From assembly GCA_026413225.1 (NCBI GenBank), contig CM048552.1, positions 187,894,053-187,958,052 on the forward strand: a stretch of DNA of 64,000 bases. The letters run 5' to 3'. This DNA is from Otis tarda. Taxonomy: Eukaryota > Chordata > Aves > Otidiformes > Otididae. Below, in pieces: positions 10,986 to 24,110 of this stretch (positions are counted from its first letter, which is position 1; each line of letters begins with the position of its first letter). The notes below the pieces were generated by a model. That model saw nothing but the letters and a program-made list of their open reading frames with translations. It ran no database searches and was not told the origin of the DNA. A program made the translations under genes and the position numbers.

Positions 10986-13900
10986 GGTAATTAGTGTATC
11001 AGAATGTTATGTAATGCATTATTAAAGAAGAAGGGAAAAAAAAAAAAGAGACGCTAACATCCATCAAACCACAGGAAAGAATTAGTCTTTTAGTCCAAAT
11101 TACATGTTAGATCCTAATGCTATTAAATGTGGGAGGGAGCTGGCTCTGGAGAGACATTTTTCCCTTCCCTCCACTTCCCCTGTTAAAGCGAGATGGTTCA
11201 CAAAGTCCTCTTGGCCCTCTTTTCCCTCGTTTTCTCCTCTTGCTTTCCTCTGCCTTTCCTGCCTTCCTGCAGTACGTACCTTTTCTCAGAGTAAGGGGTT
11301 TTTCTTTGCTGAACATTTGGGCTATATAGGCCAGCCTGCATGGTGCTGCTCCTTTTGTAGCCGTGCTTTATGCTGTGGTGGCAGGAGCGCTGATGTGAGT
11401 AGAGAGAGCAGGAGTGCCTGATTTTTTTTTTTTTTTTTTTTAAACTTAGATTGTATTTCAAAACAGAGCTGGAAGAAAGAAGGAGAGGCTGCCAAAAGAG
11501 ACAGCCAATAACACCCACGCCACAGTAGTCTTGTGAGGCCCAGATCCCTGCTTGCCTGCAGGTGGGGAAGGAGAGGAGTGGCAGAGAGCAGGCTTTTAAT
11601 GAATTGCTGGCAAAAGTGCCAGTTTGATCTTAAAGTGAGCAGAGGTAGACCTAAAGAGCATGAAAGAGCACAAGAGTATCATTGCACATAAACCCAGGAA
11701 TATTTAAAGACATAAAAAAAATAGTTTTCTCTTGTACTTTGCAGTTCCATCTTTATCTTAGCTTTGCCCTTTTTTCTTCAGTGTACATTTTGGAAGGGTT
11801 TTTGCACATTAGGGGAAAATGATGAAGCTGAGGATATCTTCACTGATGTTTTGAAAAGCCTGACTTCTGGAATGGGAGAGTTGTAAGATCCAGAGATACT
11901 CTCTCTGGGTGTTCGCGGAGCCTTTGTTGGAAAGGATGTGCATCTAATTAGTACACGACTAGTTACTGCTGTTGGGAGAGATAGTCAAAGCTTGTCTCTT
12001 GGGAAGGGACCGGCTAGCAATTTATGCCAATCTGGCAACAAGGGATTTGAATCTGCTGATCAAGCACAGAAACCTCAAAGCATCCTTGTGCTCTGAGTCA
12101 ATTCTGCATCAATGTAATAAACATGTTTTTGTGCGGAAACATCAGCTATTATGTCATGTCAATTGATAATCCAATTTAAAATACAAATAGCGTTAGATGT
12201 TATGACCATTTATTGTGCAGCTGGTGTGCAAAGAAGACCCTGAGAAGGAAAAACTTGCACTGTGCAGTGCCTGTGGTCATGCCCACTGCCGGAATTGCAT
12301 GCAAATCCCTGTTCATTACCTGGTGATGTTTTGCCTGGGGTGATGTTCTGGCATGTGCCAAAATGATAGCTAAAATGAGGAGGCAGGGACAGCGCCCCAT
12401 CTTAATTTATTTTATGTTTGTCTACTTACTGTTGGACCTCGGGGCATTCAGAAATTTTGCATGTATTTTTTGCAAGTAAACTTCTTGCATGGGCGTTTAT
12501 TGCTGAGATGATGGGAAAAGGGATGAGGGCTTCATGCAGTACAGCTGGAGGAGCACTGCAGAAAGCTTCTGATGGGTATAACAGGGCTGTGGACTGAAGC
12601 ATCTGTCAAGGAGCTGGTTCATAACTTGGAACCTCAACATTTTACGTCCTTGCTGTGTGCTCATCTGTAGTTGCTCATACCATCCTTAAATGAAGAAGCG
12701 CTTTCCAAGTGGTTGGGTTTCCTTCTTGGTGCCCTAGAGTTGACACTACCTGAGCAGGCAACTGCCCAGACCTTGCACAAGAGTTTTGCTGGCTTTCAAG
12801 GGAACTGTGGAGTTTGGCAGGAATGTCTAAATTGTTTCTGAAATATTCAATCAACTTCAACTTTGCTGAAGTGAAGAGGAGTTCATGGAAAAGCCCATTA
12901 CGGAAGTGCATGTACATGCATTAGAAAGGGAGAGATGAGAAATTCTGCAGGTATAATGAGCTGTTTCTGGGATGATGAAGCAGTGCAGGTGGTTGCTTCA
13001 AAGGGCAAAAGGAGGCTGAATTTGTCTGGGGTAATGGCTCAATGTACCAAAGAGCATTCCTTCCTTTCTGCTGGATTTTGAAGTTGTGTCCGGTAGCAGC
13101 CACATATAGCACAACATCCTGGGCTGATTGGTTTCTTGGGTCTTTTTGACCAGGTGAAAACAAGTGACAAGCTGTGAAACCCTGTAAGAGCTGGAGTCTC
13201 ATTTCAGGAGTCCAAATAAGTTACCATTTCCTGCTCCACCCTTTCTTTCCCCTTCAGCGCAGCACCTGAGAGCAGTGTTACTGTTTGGGTTTGTTTTTTT
13301 TATACATATATCTTTCCACTGTGCTCAGAGGAGTTGGGCTAGACAAGGCCTTGTGTTGTTCTTTCAGCCTTAATGGTGATGGCTGAGCTGTGATAAGGAA
13401 GTTCTTTGCCTCTTCCCCCTTCAGCCCATACAACAGACCTCTCAAATTAACACCCAACTGAGCCCCAAAGCCAAAGCTGATTCACTCCATGGATGAGTCC
13501 AGGAGCCCTTTGAGGTGGGAAGTCTCATTGGCCTGTGGCTGTCCTGCTGGGGGGCTTCTAAATTTAGAATAGCCTGAGAGTGGCAGGGGAAGTCCTGAGG
13601 AAAGGGCTTGTTTTGGGGGTATGCAGCTACTCTGTCACTGGCCCTCTCCCACCCTGCCTTGGTGTCCTGTAAGCCTTGCACTGAGCCTTGTTGATCTGCA
13701 AGACAGGGGTTTCACAGGAGGGCTTTCTGAGCAAGGTTTCTACAGCCCAGATGTCTCATTCCGCCACAGGCAAACTCTGCTGGTGTTAGCCCGTGTGTCT
13801 GGAAGTTAATTTTCAGCATAAAATAAGAAGTGCTTCCCTCCCGCCTACATCCTCCTTGAGCAGCTAGTTGTCTTCATCTCAGTGGTCCTGGTGCGGTAGG

Positions 13901-14589
13901 TACAGCAAGCTGAGAGCCTGCTGGTGACTGAGCAGCACGCCAGGCAGATGAGGCTAGTATTGACTCAAAGAATAATATTGAACAATAATATTCAATATAA
14001 TGATGTTAAATATGCTGAACTCCAATATAACAGCTCTGAGTGCCAGATAAATGAAGTAAAAAAAAAAAAAAGATTATGCTGGTCTTTGCATGATTGGAGG
14101 AGCTGGGTTTGACATCCACATGGGCCAACTTCAGAGAATGTGTAACACAGTCTTGATCACAACATGGCGTGATGGGGGAACAGTGGCCGTGTCTCTGCTG
14201 GAGAAAGCTCTGCTTCACAAATGTGGCTGAGTCATCAAGTGTGGGACACGGGTGATCAGTGTAACCTGTTTGGACTTTCAGTGGCTTCAGAAATTTTCCT
14301 CACTAAAGTTCCTGAGACAACTGGGGTGTAAGGGAGGTCCTTGCAGTGCCTACACTGCTTTAAAGGGTTGACCCTCTGAGTGCGAGCAGCACCTGACTCT
14401 TCCAAACTAGGGAAGCTGCTTCTGCCTTCTCTCAAGGACCTGTGCTGTTCAATGAGTTTGAACAATTATCAGCGCAAGCAGTTGAAGACCTAAATTGCTG
14501 AGTGCGTTATTATACAGGATAGTGAAATGTCAGGCTGTGCCAAGAGCTGTGGAAGGGTTTCAGGGTGTTTTGTGAATAGCTGATAAACC
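10986..14589. other. Intergenic DNA, no gene seen
   Basis: I see no coding exon or RNA gene here. There are poly-A or poly-T runs at about 11036-11047, 11422-11441 and 14056-14070. The 11100-11420 part is pyrimidine-rich on the + strand. A possible very short CR1-tail-like string at about 13330-13375 is too weak to call. Confidence 0.6.
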
Positions 14590-15445
14590 AGTGGATACGA
14601 TTAAGTGTTGATAAATGTGAAATTATGCAGGAGAGAAGTAAAAAGTGAGTCTAGCGCATATGGACGCATAATGAACCCTGGATGAGGTCCTACCACCATG
14701 AGAAAGATCTTGCAGTGGTTGGAAGGATTTCTTGCAAGTCTCAGCTTACAATCAGCTGACAAAAAGACACAGTAGAAATAAGAGTACGAGAAGAGAACTG
14801 AAAACCTCTGTTGTGCTACTGCTTACATGCGAAATGTGCCTATATCATAAATATTGCCTGCTGCTTGCCTTTCAAAGAGGGTGTTGCAGGGCTACAAAGA
14901 GCCAGGAGCAGAGACTGAATAGAAGAAGGGATGTATGAGAGTGGGTATAGATGAGTGAGGTGGTAGAGGTTTTTAAAATTGTGGGTGCAGTAGAGAAGGT
15001 GGATAGGAAATGATTAATCAGTATTTCTCGTGACACAATTGGGGGCACCCAATGAAATGATCAGGCAGCAGGTTTAAAACAAACAAGAGGAAGTACTTTT
15101 TCACACAGTACATAATTAAAATTTGGAACTCATTGCCACGGGATGTTGTGGAGGCCAAAATTATAAATGGATTCAAAAAAGGATTATACAAATTAATAGA
15201 AGATAGGTCCATCAGTGGCTATTAAATACAATGGTCCGGATGCGGCCTCTAGCTCAGGAAGTCTCTAAACAGCCAGTTGCTGGAAGCTTGAAGCATGTAC
15301 CAGGGAAGGGATTACTCAGTCCATGGCCTGTTCCTTATGCTCTTTTCTGCTACATATTTGCTGCTTGCCGCTATCAGGGACTGGACATTGGCATAAGTGG
15401 ACCTTTGATCTGACCTCACAAGGACGTCTTCAGATTCTTAGTTCT
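14590..15445 (+). mobile_element. Ancient CR1 LINE fossil, 3' part
   Basis: This is a highly decayed CR1 of the type abundant in turtles and crocodilians. Recognisable parts in sense order are an upstream reverse-transcriptase segment (around 14600-14720), the conserved strand GGTTTAAAACAAACAAGAGG (15070-15089) reading RFKTNKR-like, TGGAACTCATTGCCACGGGA reading WNSLPRD-like, GATAGGTCCATCAGTGGCTA reading DRSISGY-like, and the family's 3' end, TGGACCTTTGATCTGACC, near 15398-15415. Stops and indels break the frame throughout. Assignment is from memory of family consensus. The 5' limit is approximate. Confidence 0.75.
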
Positions 15446-18400
15446 GCTGGTAATAAGTACAGGCAGAAACAGCTGCCCAGCACCCTTCTGTGAGGAGGTT
15501 TCAAACATCCACTTGTCCTTCTCTAGGTCTCTGGCAGTGATCATGGACTTGCCTGTCTCTTGTGTTGGGAGTCTTACTTGGAGCCTTTCACTGGGAGGCA
15601 TCAATTATGTTCTCACCTTAATAAACTCCAGCATAACAAATGCAAAATACCTGGTTAGATTTGTAAGCTTTTAGGGCAGAAGAAATGTGCACAAGGAAGA
15701 CAGAGCAGAGAGAAATAAAATCTCTGCTCTTCCCAAGCAGCATTTTCCAAGTAGCTCTATGGAGGCTGTGCTCAGGGCAGGGATAAAATGGTGTGTTACA
15801 AATCCCAGCCTCTCTGCCACACCCATGACTAAATAACTACTCTTTTTTTTTTTGCTTTTGTTGGCAGATAAGGGGTTAAAGTAGTTCATGTGGGCATATG
15901 AAAGCCCTTCAAAAGATAGTCAACAGCAATACTGGACAGTGAGCCTAGCAGAACCGGTCTAGAAGCAATGGTGTGTCAGCAGTATCAGCTTTTCTGGTGC
16001 TGATAGATGAGGTCAGCCAGAAGTGAAATGTGTGTGAAATATGCAGTTTTATCTCTTTCTAAATATTTTAATGATGTATAATGGAATTCAAGTGGAGGAC
16101 AGAGCAGCATTTTCTTGCTGGATCCATCGTTTGAGCTCTTTCCTTTGTATGTTAACAGAATGACACCAGGCTTGTTAACTCACTGTAACTCATTAAGAAA
16201 TGCTGACCTAAAGATGCAATGAAAGGTAAGGCTTGTTATCCTGCCTGTAGCTGAGAAGAGGCACCGAGCAGACATTGCAACTGAGTCTTGAAAGCCAGCA
16301 GCTATAAATACTGAGTGAGAGTGAATTTATGCTGTAGCTCACCAGTCAACATGCAGGAAATCACAGACTTCACTCAAGTGTTGAAAATATAATGCTAATG
16401 GACTGCCATATGCATTGCAAACCTAGCTTGCTTTCCTTAGATCTGTGTCCAAAGCTTTCCTCTGTGAAGCTTTGAAATGTGAGGTTTGATCAATGCTGAC
16501 TCTTCTCAAAACATTCAAAAAGAATTTTTAAGAAAGCTGTCACCTCTGTATGTTCCCCTTCAGCAGTGAGTGGTTATTTTCTCTAAATTTCCACCATTAA
16601 AAGGAAATAGAGATACCTAAACCTCCATAAATGCAACCTCTAAATTGTTCAAGTTAACTTAATGTTTGGCACCTCAACTGATCAGAACCCAGACTATTTA
16701 ATATATTTTGGATTGAATAATAGAGAACCATGTGTTTTTTAAAGCACTGATTAGGCTTTATTATCAAGCAGATCCATTCCCTCTCCCCTGTTTTTTCTCA
16801 CCCACCTTCTCCTTGGCAATGGGTTTGGCAATGGCTTAGTGACACCCAAATCATGGGTGCAATATCAGAGACTGGGCATCCAGAGCTCCTTCCTGTTTAT
16901 ATTGGTATCTGTTATTATTTAGCAGCTTCTCTTTTGCTTACTTTTATTAGTAGTGTTTGCAAAGTGTGAAGCACTTTCCAAACATGATGAAAATATTCTT
17001 CTTTCTGAAAAAGCTTGCAACCGATACTTTGTAGTAAGCGATGGTTTTGTATGACTGGTTTTGAGGGCTGCTGCGTCTCTCCTCGAAGTTTCCTAGTTTG
17101 TCCTGAACCCTATTTTGACTGCGTTAGCCGTTAGCAACATGAAGATGTGTTGAGGTCATTATGAGAGCTCCAGAAAGCTCTCTGCCACCCACTCCAGAAG
17201 CTGTGCAGATACTCTGAGGCTATTGCAAATACAAAGAGAAACATGTGAGCCTGCTCCCTCTGAATAAACTTAATTTGGAGGTGATTTTAATCAACCTTTT
17301 TTTTTTTCTCCTCATGTGCAATGGTCTGGTGGCATTTACACAGTCAGTTACAGTGGCTTTGTGGAGAATGGCAACTTCTATCAAGCAGAAGTTAGGACTT
17401 CTTACATCTTTCGCTATGGAAATGGGACCCACAACCCAGCTGACCGTGACAGCTCCAATATTCGCCACATTTCTGTGCATTCTTGTAATTTGACTGAGCA
17501 AGGCCTCATAATTCCCTAATTTAAGAGGCAATTGCATACCAACATTACAGTTGCCTTTTGCGCATTAGTTAACTGAGTGATGATACAAAGCTGTTTCTGC
17601 CAGCCGAGGGGATGAAATCCAGCTGGCAGATCTGCCGGCGCGGGGTCTTGGTCAGGCAGCCCAGCTCATTCTGCATTTCTGGTGCCGCCGTGCTAATTGC
17701 TGGAATGTGACTCCTACCCACGGCAGGAGGGGAGAGCATGAACCCTGGCAAACCAAGGCTTGCCTAGCCCACTGCCAAAGCCATAGCTGCCCCCAGCTCT
17801 GAAGATTGCCCCACTTAGTTAAGTCGCTCCTCCAACACAAGTGCTCAGGAGCTGCCCCAGCCCTCCCTGCTGATGGCTGCGTGAAGCAGTCCTTGCAGGG
17901 CACACGATGGCATTGATTTTCTGTTTCCTTTTTAAGGATTTAGTTTACCCAGTTGGAAAACACTCATCAAAGGCAGTAGGTAGGATAGTCTCCGACTCTG
18001 TGTGTTCAGATTCTCAGGGACTCTGGTGGTGCAGATACAATAAATCATGCTTAGCAGCTGCGATAGCAGCCTCTAACTTCAGTGGCACTGGAAACCATGG
18101 GAAGATAGCAGCTATGTTTACTCAGAGTGCTCTCTATCTGTTGAAAAAATGACCCACTTCTCTGGGTGTCTCTCATTTTTTTTTAGGGTTAATGCTGTTT
18201 TAAAGCTTTAAAAGTGATCTTTAAGGTTAAGATGCATTTACAATGTTTGAAAATTTTTTGCTTATTGCTCAGATGAGAATGGATTCTGATATATTGATAG
18301 GAACAAGTTTAATGAGAAGGGAGGGGATTTTTGACTGTATTTTTGCATGGTCTTTTGGATTATAGACAACTCTGAAACACATTTTAGCTCTATATTTGAA

Positions 18401-20377
18401 TAAGGCACATCTTAGTTATTAGGTTTGTGTAGAGAAATAGTCGACTTGCCTTTAGTATGACACAGTCTGAAATAAATCCAATAATGTAGAGAGCAGATAT
18501 GAACATAGGCCTTAGATGATAGAAATCAAGGGGTGCTGATCTTCTGGGTACCTGTTTTTTTCCATGTTCCTATGGTTCTTCCCTTTTTGAAGAGATTTAT
18601 ACTGCTACTTATCAGCATTTTATATGGTAGAATGGGGCCCAGCTGGGCTGGGTGTTGGAAAAACCTACTCCAGGAAATCATCTCTGATTTGCAACCTTTA
18701 TGGTCTTTGTTGTGAAAAGGGAAGCAGGGTGGGAAAAGGGAAAACAAAGAAATGGATTGAGCCGCATGCTGCCAGCCAGTGTTATGGTCTAACTCTTTCA
18801 CATTTGATTTTGATGTATTTAGCAAGAGAGAAGCTAAGGGGAAAGAAAACCAGAGGGACATGAGTTGCAGAAAGGAAATGGAATTGGGAGGAGAGGTAAG
18901 GACCAACTGAAGAAACAAATGGAAAAGAGTAGACTCAGTTGCTGGTCAGTGCAGAACAGAGAGAGCTGGGGAGAACTACCTACCAGGCAGTTGAACCAGT
19001 GGCTGGGCAGGATGTCCCTGATCTGAGAGTTACTGTGGTGCAGAGAGCCAGTAAAAATTGCTGAGGGGGCATGTTCTCAGTCACATGTCCAGGAAAAGCA
19101 GCTTCTCAGCCTCTGTGTCCCATGTGGCAGTGTATGCTCTTTATACCAAAGCTGATAAAGTACCCAAAACAATGAGCTTAATGGAGGTATTCACAGCTGA
19201 ATGAATAATTGTAGCATTATGGAGTGTATTAACAGTCCTGTATAAAATGAACAGTCTTAGACTGTACGTGGAGAGTGTTTGGTCATCATGCTGGGAACCA
19301 TGGACTTCAAGCTGCTGGGGGAGTCATTAATGGTGTTTGTGTGGCTGATCAGGTGTTAACCCTGAAAGTGAACACATGTCAGTCACTGAAAGAGCCTGAC
19401 ACCAGGTAGAGCCATTTTCCCTGCAAGTGTGGTACCAGTGGAAGTGAAACGAGGCAGATGGCAATGGAAATGGAGACCATTCAGAACTGAAAGCTGTGTT
19501 TGAAACACAAATTGTTGCCTGAATCCCTAGGGCTTCAAGGGGGTATATATCTTGAGGTTTGTTTCCAAGACATCAAATCTCTTCTCAGATTTTGCTAAAT
19601 ATATCTTTGCTTGCTATATCAGCTTCTCATCCACCACCTACTTGCTCACAGGATCAGGGTGAAGCAGGTGAATTTGTGGCGTCTGGGGAAACAGTCTCAA
19701 GAAAATGGTGGGTGCACGCTCCCCTCCAAGACCTGTTGTCAAGGCTGTGTGGAGCTAGTTTTCTTCCAGTCTTCATGGAAACTGGAATTGGGATTCATGT
19801 AGCCAAGTGCTGAGTTTTGAGATGGGGCTATTAGTGGTCTGTGCAAACTGGCACTCACCTGCAAAAACAAACAGCTGAGACACACCTTGCAGCACCAGCC
19901 AAACCCAATGCCATCTGTGGCTCCTCTTGTCAGTGGCTGCAGAACGTTAAGAGACTCCACCTACTTGTCCTGGCCCTTTTGCTGACCATGCAGGGCAGCT
20001 GCTTAGGGAACCAGCTGAGGGAGCTGATTAAGCCAAAAAATAACTTGCCAGAAAAGAGGTCCCAGGAATTAAGGAGCTGGAGAAGAGCAGCTGTGGTTAA
20101 CAGATGGAGTTATGCTAGGTCAGCACATCCTCCAAAGCAAGGCACAGGGAAACCCAGGCCTTACTATGCAGCCTAAAAGGTGGGTGCTGAGATCTACACC
20201 GGTGACTGTGCTCATGAACACAAGTGACAGACAGCACTGGCCAAGCAAGAAACTTTCACTTTTGTAGAACTCCAAGGGACTGTGCTATAAATACTACTTT
20301 TGCCATGCCTTCCACATTTTTTTTTCCTACTCAAAGCCAGATTCATTTGATTAAGACAACTCCAAAAAGTGCTCCTG
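15446..20377. other. Intergenic DNA, no gene seen
   Basis: No convincing exon or RNA gene. The one notable part is 17300-17590, listed separately. Short open frames (for example 18526-18918 -) show no known domain. Composition is mixed, with no simple repeat longer than about 15 bases apart from T/A runs. Confidence 0.6.
17300..17590. other. Candidate conserved non-coding element or orphan exon
   Basis: After a T/C-rich tract (17298-17312) and an ACAG at about 17339-17342, two overlapping + frames stay open for 67 and 82 codons. One reads FVENGNFYQAEVRTSYIFRYG. I recognise no protein family. The balanced base composition and lack of repeat-like decay look different from the flanks. It may be a conserved enhancer-type element, an exon of an unknown transcript, or chance. 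Confidence 0.25.
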
Positions 20378-20533
20378 GTGCAGGAGCTTTGGAGTCATTT
20401 GTTCTTTTTATCCTTTTACCAACCTATTTCAGTTGAGAGTTGGCTGGATGGAAGCTAAATAAATGCTGAAGCTAAAACCTTAAAACTGGAACACAGTTAT
20501 GAATTTAGCAGCTTAAAATTTCCAATGAATGCA
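20378..20533 (+). repeat. Unclassified repeat, left copy of an inverted pair
   Basis: This segment recurs in reverse orientation at 21362-21524. In my hand alignment the core (20411-20525 against the complement of 21367-21490, allowing a longer A-run on the right) matches at 101 of 115 positions, and similarity extends some 30 bases outward. The shared core includes GGAAGCTAA and TTTAGCAGCTTAAA. I do not recognise the family. It could be a terminal inverted repeat of a non-autonomous DNA transposon or two independent copies of one interspersed repeat. Confidence 0.75.
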
Positions 20534-21361
20534 GTCAGCCCTGCCTGGCTTGGGATCTAAACTGACTCCTGGCATGGAAGCTCCCCAGTGCTTGTTCTTC
20601 CAATACTGGTCTGAGAAGTCTGGTCCTGCTCGTGGTGCTCACTACCACTTCCCAATTGTTTGAGGGAACTGATGACAATCAACATGCCCTCTCCACCCGC
20701 CCTCTCACTCTCTGGTGGCTCTAGTCTACAGTTTAACCCGCCAGAGAAATTAGCAGAAACCAACAGATGCATACTTTGCAGTGTAGAAGGATTTCCAGGA
20801 GGCCCTTTACTTTTAGACATGGATGCCTCTGTGCAAAGTACGACTATCCATACATAATCTGATGTCCAAACTTACTCCCAGCTCCTCATAATTCTTTTGG
20901 AGAAAAAAGCCTGTTTGGAGGAGAAGACTAAGGTTTTTTCCACCTCCTATTCCTTCTCCATCCCATCTTTAGACTGTGCAGTGTTGTTACTTTTTTGGAG
21001 GCTGTGGTTGGCGTGCAGTGGATTTCACTTTCAGAGAGTTCAGCTTCTCTTTGCAGTGGTCAAGCCCTCCACAACCAGGTGTAGCAAGCTGCTGTTTCCA
21101 GTCTAACGACCTGTTCAAACACCGCTTTGTGATAAGGCATGAGCATGCCCATAACACATGGTACTTGGAATAGGTCACTGTTGGGATATTTTGCTGTGCT
21201 TTTATTAAACTGGCTGATGTCCTCAGTTTGAACTGTCTGGTTCTAGCAATAAAACTCAGCAGCTGTGAAGTCTATCAGGTGCTGAGGGACCTTTTAGCAT
21301 AGGTTAAGCCCAACGTCTTTAGGTCTGAGATGTTCAGCTTTGGAGACTTCATGCTATAAAA

Positions 21362-21524
21362 CCGCATTTGTTGGAAAATTTAAGCTGCTAAATCCACAAA
21401 TGTGTTCCAGTCTTAAGGTCTCAGCTTCAGCATTTGTTTAGCTTCCAGACAGCTCACTCTCAACTGAAATGGGCTGGTAAAAGGAAAAAAAAAAAAGAAC
21501 AAATTACTCCAGAGCTTCTACACT
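21362..21524 (-). repeat. Unclassified repeat, right copy of an inverted pair
   Basis: Reverse-orientation partner of 20378-20533, about 830 bases away. It carries a longer A-run (21486-21496 on the + strand) where the left copy has a short T-rich stretch. The roughly 12 percent divergence suggests an old event. The DNA between the copies (20534-21361) has no recognisable transposase or other reading frame. Confidence 0.75.
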
Positions 21525-23649
21525 GTGTCCCCAAAGCTGTGGGAGTACCTACCTATTTCACAGGATATTTTAGGATCTCAGTTAATTAATGCTTTGAGGT
21601 CTTCAGATGAAAGCACATATATATGCTTACATGTTATTCCTACAGAGGCCACTCACTTAGGCTGGAGCTTCCCTCCCACCCTTCATGCACGCAGTAGAGA
21701 GGAGGTCTGTGCATCAAAGCACCTTGCCCAGGACAACTGAAGGAGCCCTTTGGCCATTACCTGGTATTTCCAAGAAACTGAGTTGATAAACATAGCAGAT
21801 GTTTGAGCTGACTTCAAGTTTTGGGCTCAGAGCAAAAGTAGGGAAAAATAAAAAAGTGCCTGAAAAACTTCTCAGCTTTCAATAAAGTATTTTTTGTCAC
21901 CTGACAAAATACAGAAAGCAACCAGGCGTCCTCTGTTCTGAGCAACTTTGGTAACACTGTCCTCTCGCTCTGTGGTGGCTTGACCATTTGTTAGCGGACT
22001 GGATTCTTGTTCGGCAGCTGCTCTGATCTGGGAAAACAGCGACCCAACGAATCTGAGCTACGTGCTTTACTGACACACAGATTTAACTTGGTAGTCTGAA
22101 AATAGCTGTGTCACTTTCTATTTCTTTTCCCGTTGCTTTATAATCTTTGTTCCTTGGCTGCCGGGACAGTGAGAGTCCCAGACCCAAGCTAGCACGGGCA
22201 GGTTAAGCTGATTGTTTGCTTCTTGGTCACACATGAAACTGTAATAGCCCTTAGCTGCGTTTCAGAAAGCAAAGGTGTGCGATCCAAAGGGGTAGCTCCA
22301 CCCCAGCCAGAGATGAGGGAATTATTCTCCCTAATTTACAATAGCAAAAGCAAGCATGCCCTACCACCAAATTGCAACACAAGATATGGACTGGCCTAGG
22401 TAGCTCCAGCTTTTCATTTGGCCGCTGCTTTGCGCCAAGGCGGAACCTGAAGAGCAGAAAAACAAGCAATTGGTGTGAATGTTTTTAGATATACTAGGCT
22501 GGCCTTTGCAGGTATCTTCTTTAAAAACCTCAGGTTTTACTGAGAGCATGGACAAACCAAGAAGAAATGCTGGCAAGACCTTAGTTACTGAGCCTAAACT
22601 GACAGTGCTTGCAAAACAATTGAAATGGTCTTTTTGGATATGTTTCTGCTGTTGCTCCTGCCTCTCTGGTTTGAGGGAAATAGTCACTGCTTCACAGGGG
22701 ATCGATAAACAGTATCAACAAACCTTGCCTTTTTTTTCTTTATACTGTGTGTCGGCAAGCTGGTGACTCTTCACCGCTGCAAGTGTCCAGGTGGAAACTG
22801 CTCCTGCTCGAAAGCAAGCAGGTGCTTGGTGAAGAAAGACACCAACAGCCAAGTGCACTGGGGTGGACGGGTATCTCTAGCTTGCTCATTGCTGATCAAG
22901 ATCCAAGCAGAAATGTAAAAACTGTTTGTGTGTGTATACATATACACGTGTGTTATACACATATATTTACGTATGTGTACACAAGCATGCATGCAATGTT
23001 TGTTTAAGCCTGCATAGCATAGCCATTGTTACATGACAATAGACAGTCAACAAAGACTGGTGGTGTAAGTAAACGGAATTGCTCATGTGAAAATTCAAAC
23101 TGCCTTGCAAGAAGTTTAGCCAGGCGTAGACTGATGGAGGGCCAGAAGGAAGCACTGCAACAGTGCTGCCTGGCCTCCTGCAGAATGCAGGCCGTGGGAC
23201 TTGTCACAGCAGCAATGCACCTTCTAACCCTGATTTAGATGCCATTTCTGAAGGAAAATCTACTTTGCCTCTTGGTATGTTGTCCCAGTGCTGTCAAAAG
23301 TAAATCTGACTTCCAGTTAGGCTAGGTGGGTTCTCTCCCTCCCAAATTCAGATCTCTACAAAAGCAGTATCTAGATTCAAACTTATTTCCCTTCACCCCA
23401 GATTCTCTCTCTGGTCAGTGAAGAGATGCAGGCATTCTTGGATTTATCTCATCCAAAGTTAGACATCTAAAATGGATGCAGATGAGCTGCATCCTGTAAG
23501 ACTCTATTTCTATCTGTTGATTATAAAGGGAGTCTTAAGTAATCCACACCCATACTGCTGAAGATGCTGTACAAGTTGCCTAACCTCCCTTCAGCCTTTC
23601 AATCTTGTCCTTATATTTTCTGATAGAGTGAGTGAATTTCTGTTCCCTA
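21525..23649. other. Intergenic DNA, no gene seen
   Basis: No exon or RNA gene recognised. It contains the alternating purine-pyrimidine tract at 22925-22995. Part of 23280-23530 has the look of an old interspersed repeat, but I cannot name a family. Confidence 0.55.
22925..22995. repeat. Alternating purine-pyrimidine tract (TG/CA, TA)
   Basis: A run of mixed TG, TA, CA and CG steps (TGTGTGTGTATACATATACA, then ACGTGTG, ATACACATATAT and ACGTATGTGTACAC) ending in GCATGCATGC. Alternating sequence of this kind favours left-handed Z-DNA and is typical of a decayed dinucleotide microsatellite. Confidence 0.7.
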
Positions 23650-24110
23650 GTGAAGCACAGTGGTTTTCTCTCCTAATCTTCTTTGAGGAGCAAATTGGAA
23701 TGATTGGCTGGTATCTTCATATGGCACATCTCTAAAACTCTTTAGTCATTCTTTGTGTTCGTCCCTGGTTTTCAGCGTTCCCCTTGACATCAGAGCTGGG
23801 TACGCTGAACCAGCAGTAGTCATATGATTCCCAGTGTGGATTTAGTACAGGTCTATTCACATATCCAAAGATTTCATTTGGGTTTTGACCAAAGTGCAGC
23901 ACTGCAAGGTTCCTATGAAATCATCCTATCATTCCTATCAATCTGTCATTTTCATGGATGCCTGAGAGGATTCTCTGCCTATGGAGCAGACAGTTGCTTA
24001 ATGATTATTGCCATTGGCATTTTAACAATACCAGTTTTTATTAAGTTCATCATGCATGTTATTGATTTCTTAATCTTCTGTCTTCCTGGTCCAAATGTTA
24101 GTGCCCCTTA
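23650..24110 (-). mobile_element. Possible ancient CR1 fragment
   Basis: On the minus strand, parts of this region follow the order of the reverse-transcriptase C-terminal section of old reptile-type CR1. The clearest stretch is about 23730-23900, where the + strand text resembles the complement of the consensus around the segment preceding the family's LGLFSLE region. Decay is heavy, no uninterrupted motif survives, and the limits are rough. Confidence 0.35.

Noticed and set aside
13325..13380. CR1 tail-like string (GAGTTGGGCTAGACAAGGCC)
   Set aside because: Too short and without the CCTTCCAACC end.
13965..14010. AATAATATT-rich apparent palindrome
   Set aside because: On checking, the two halves are not reverse complements; it is only AT-rich repetition.
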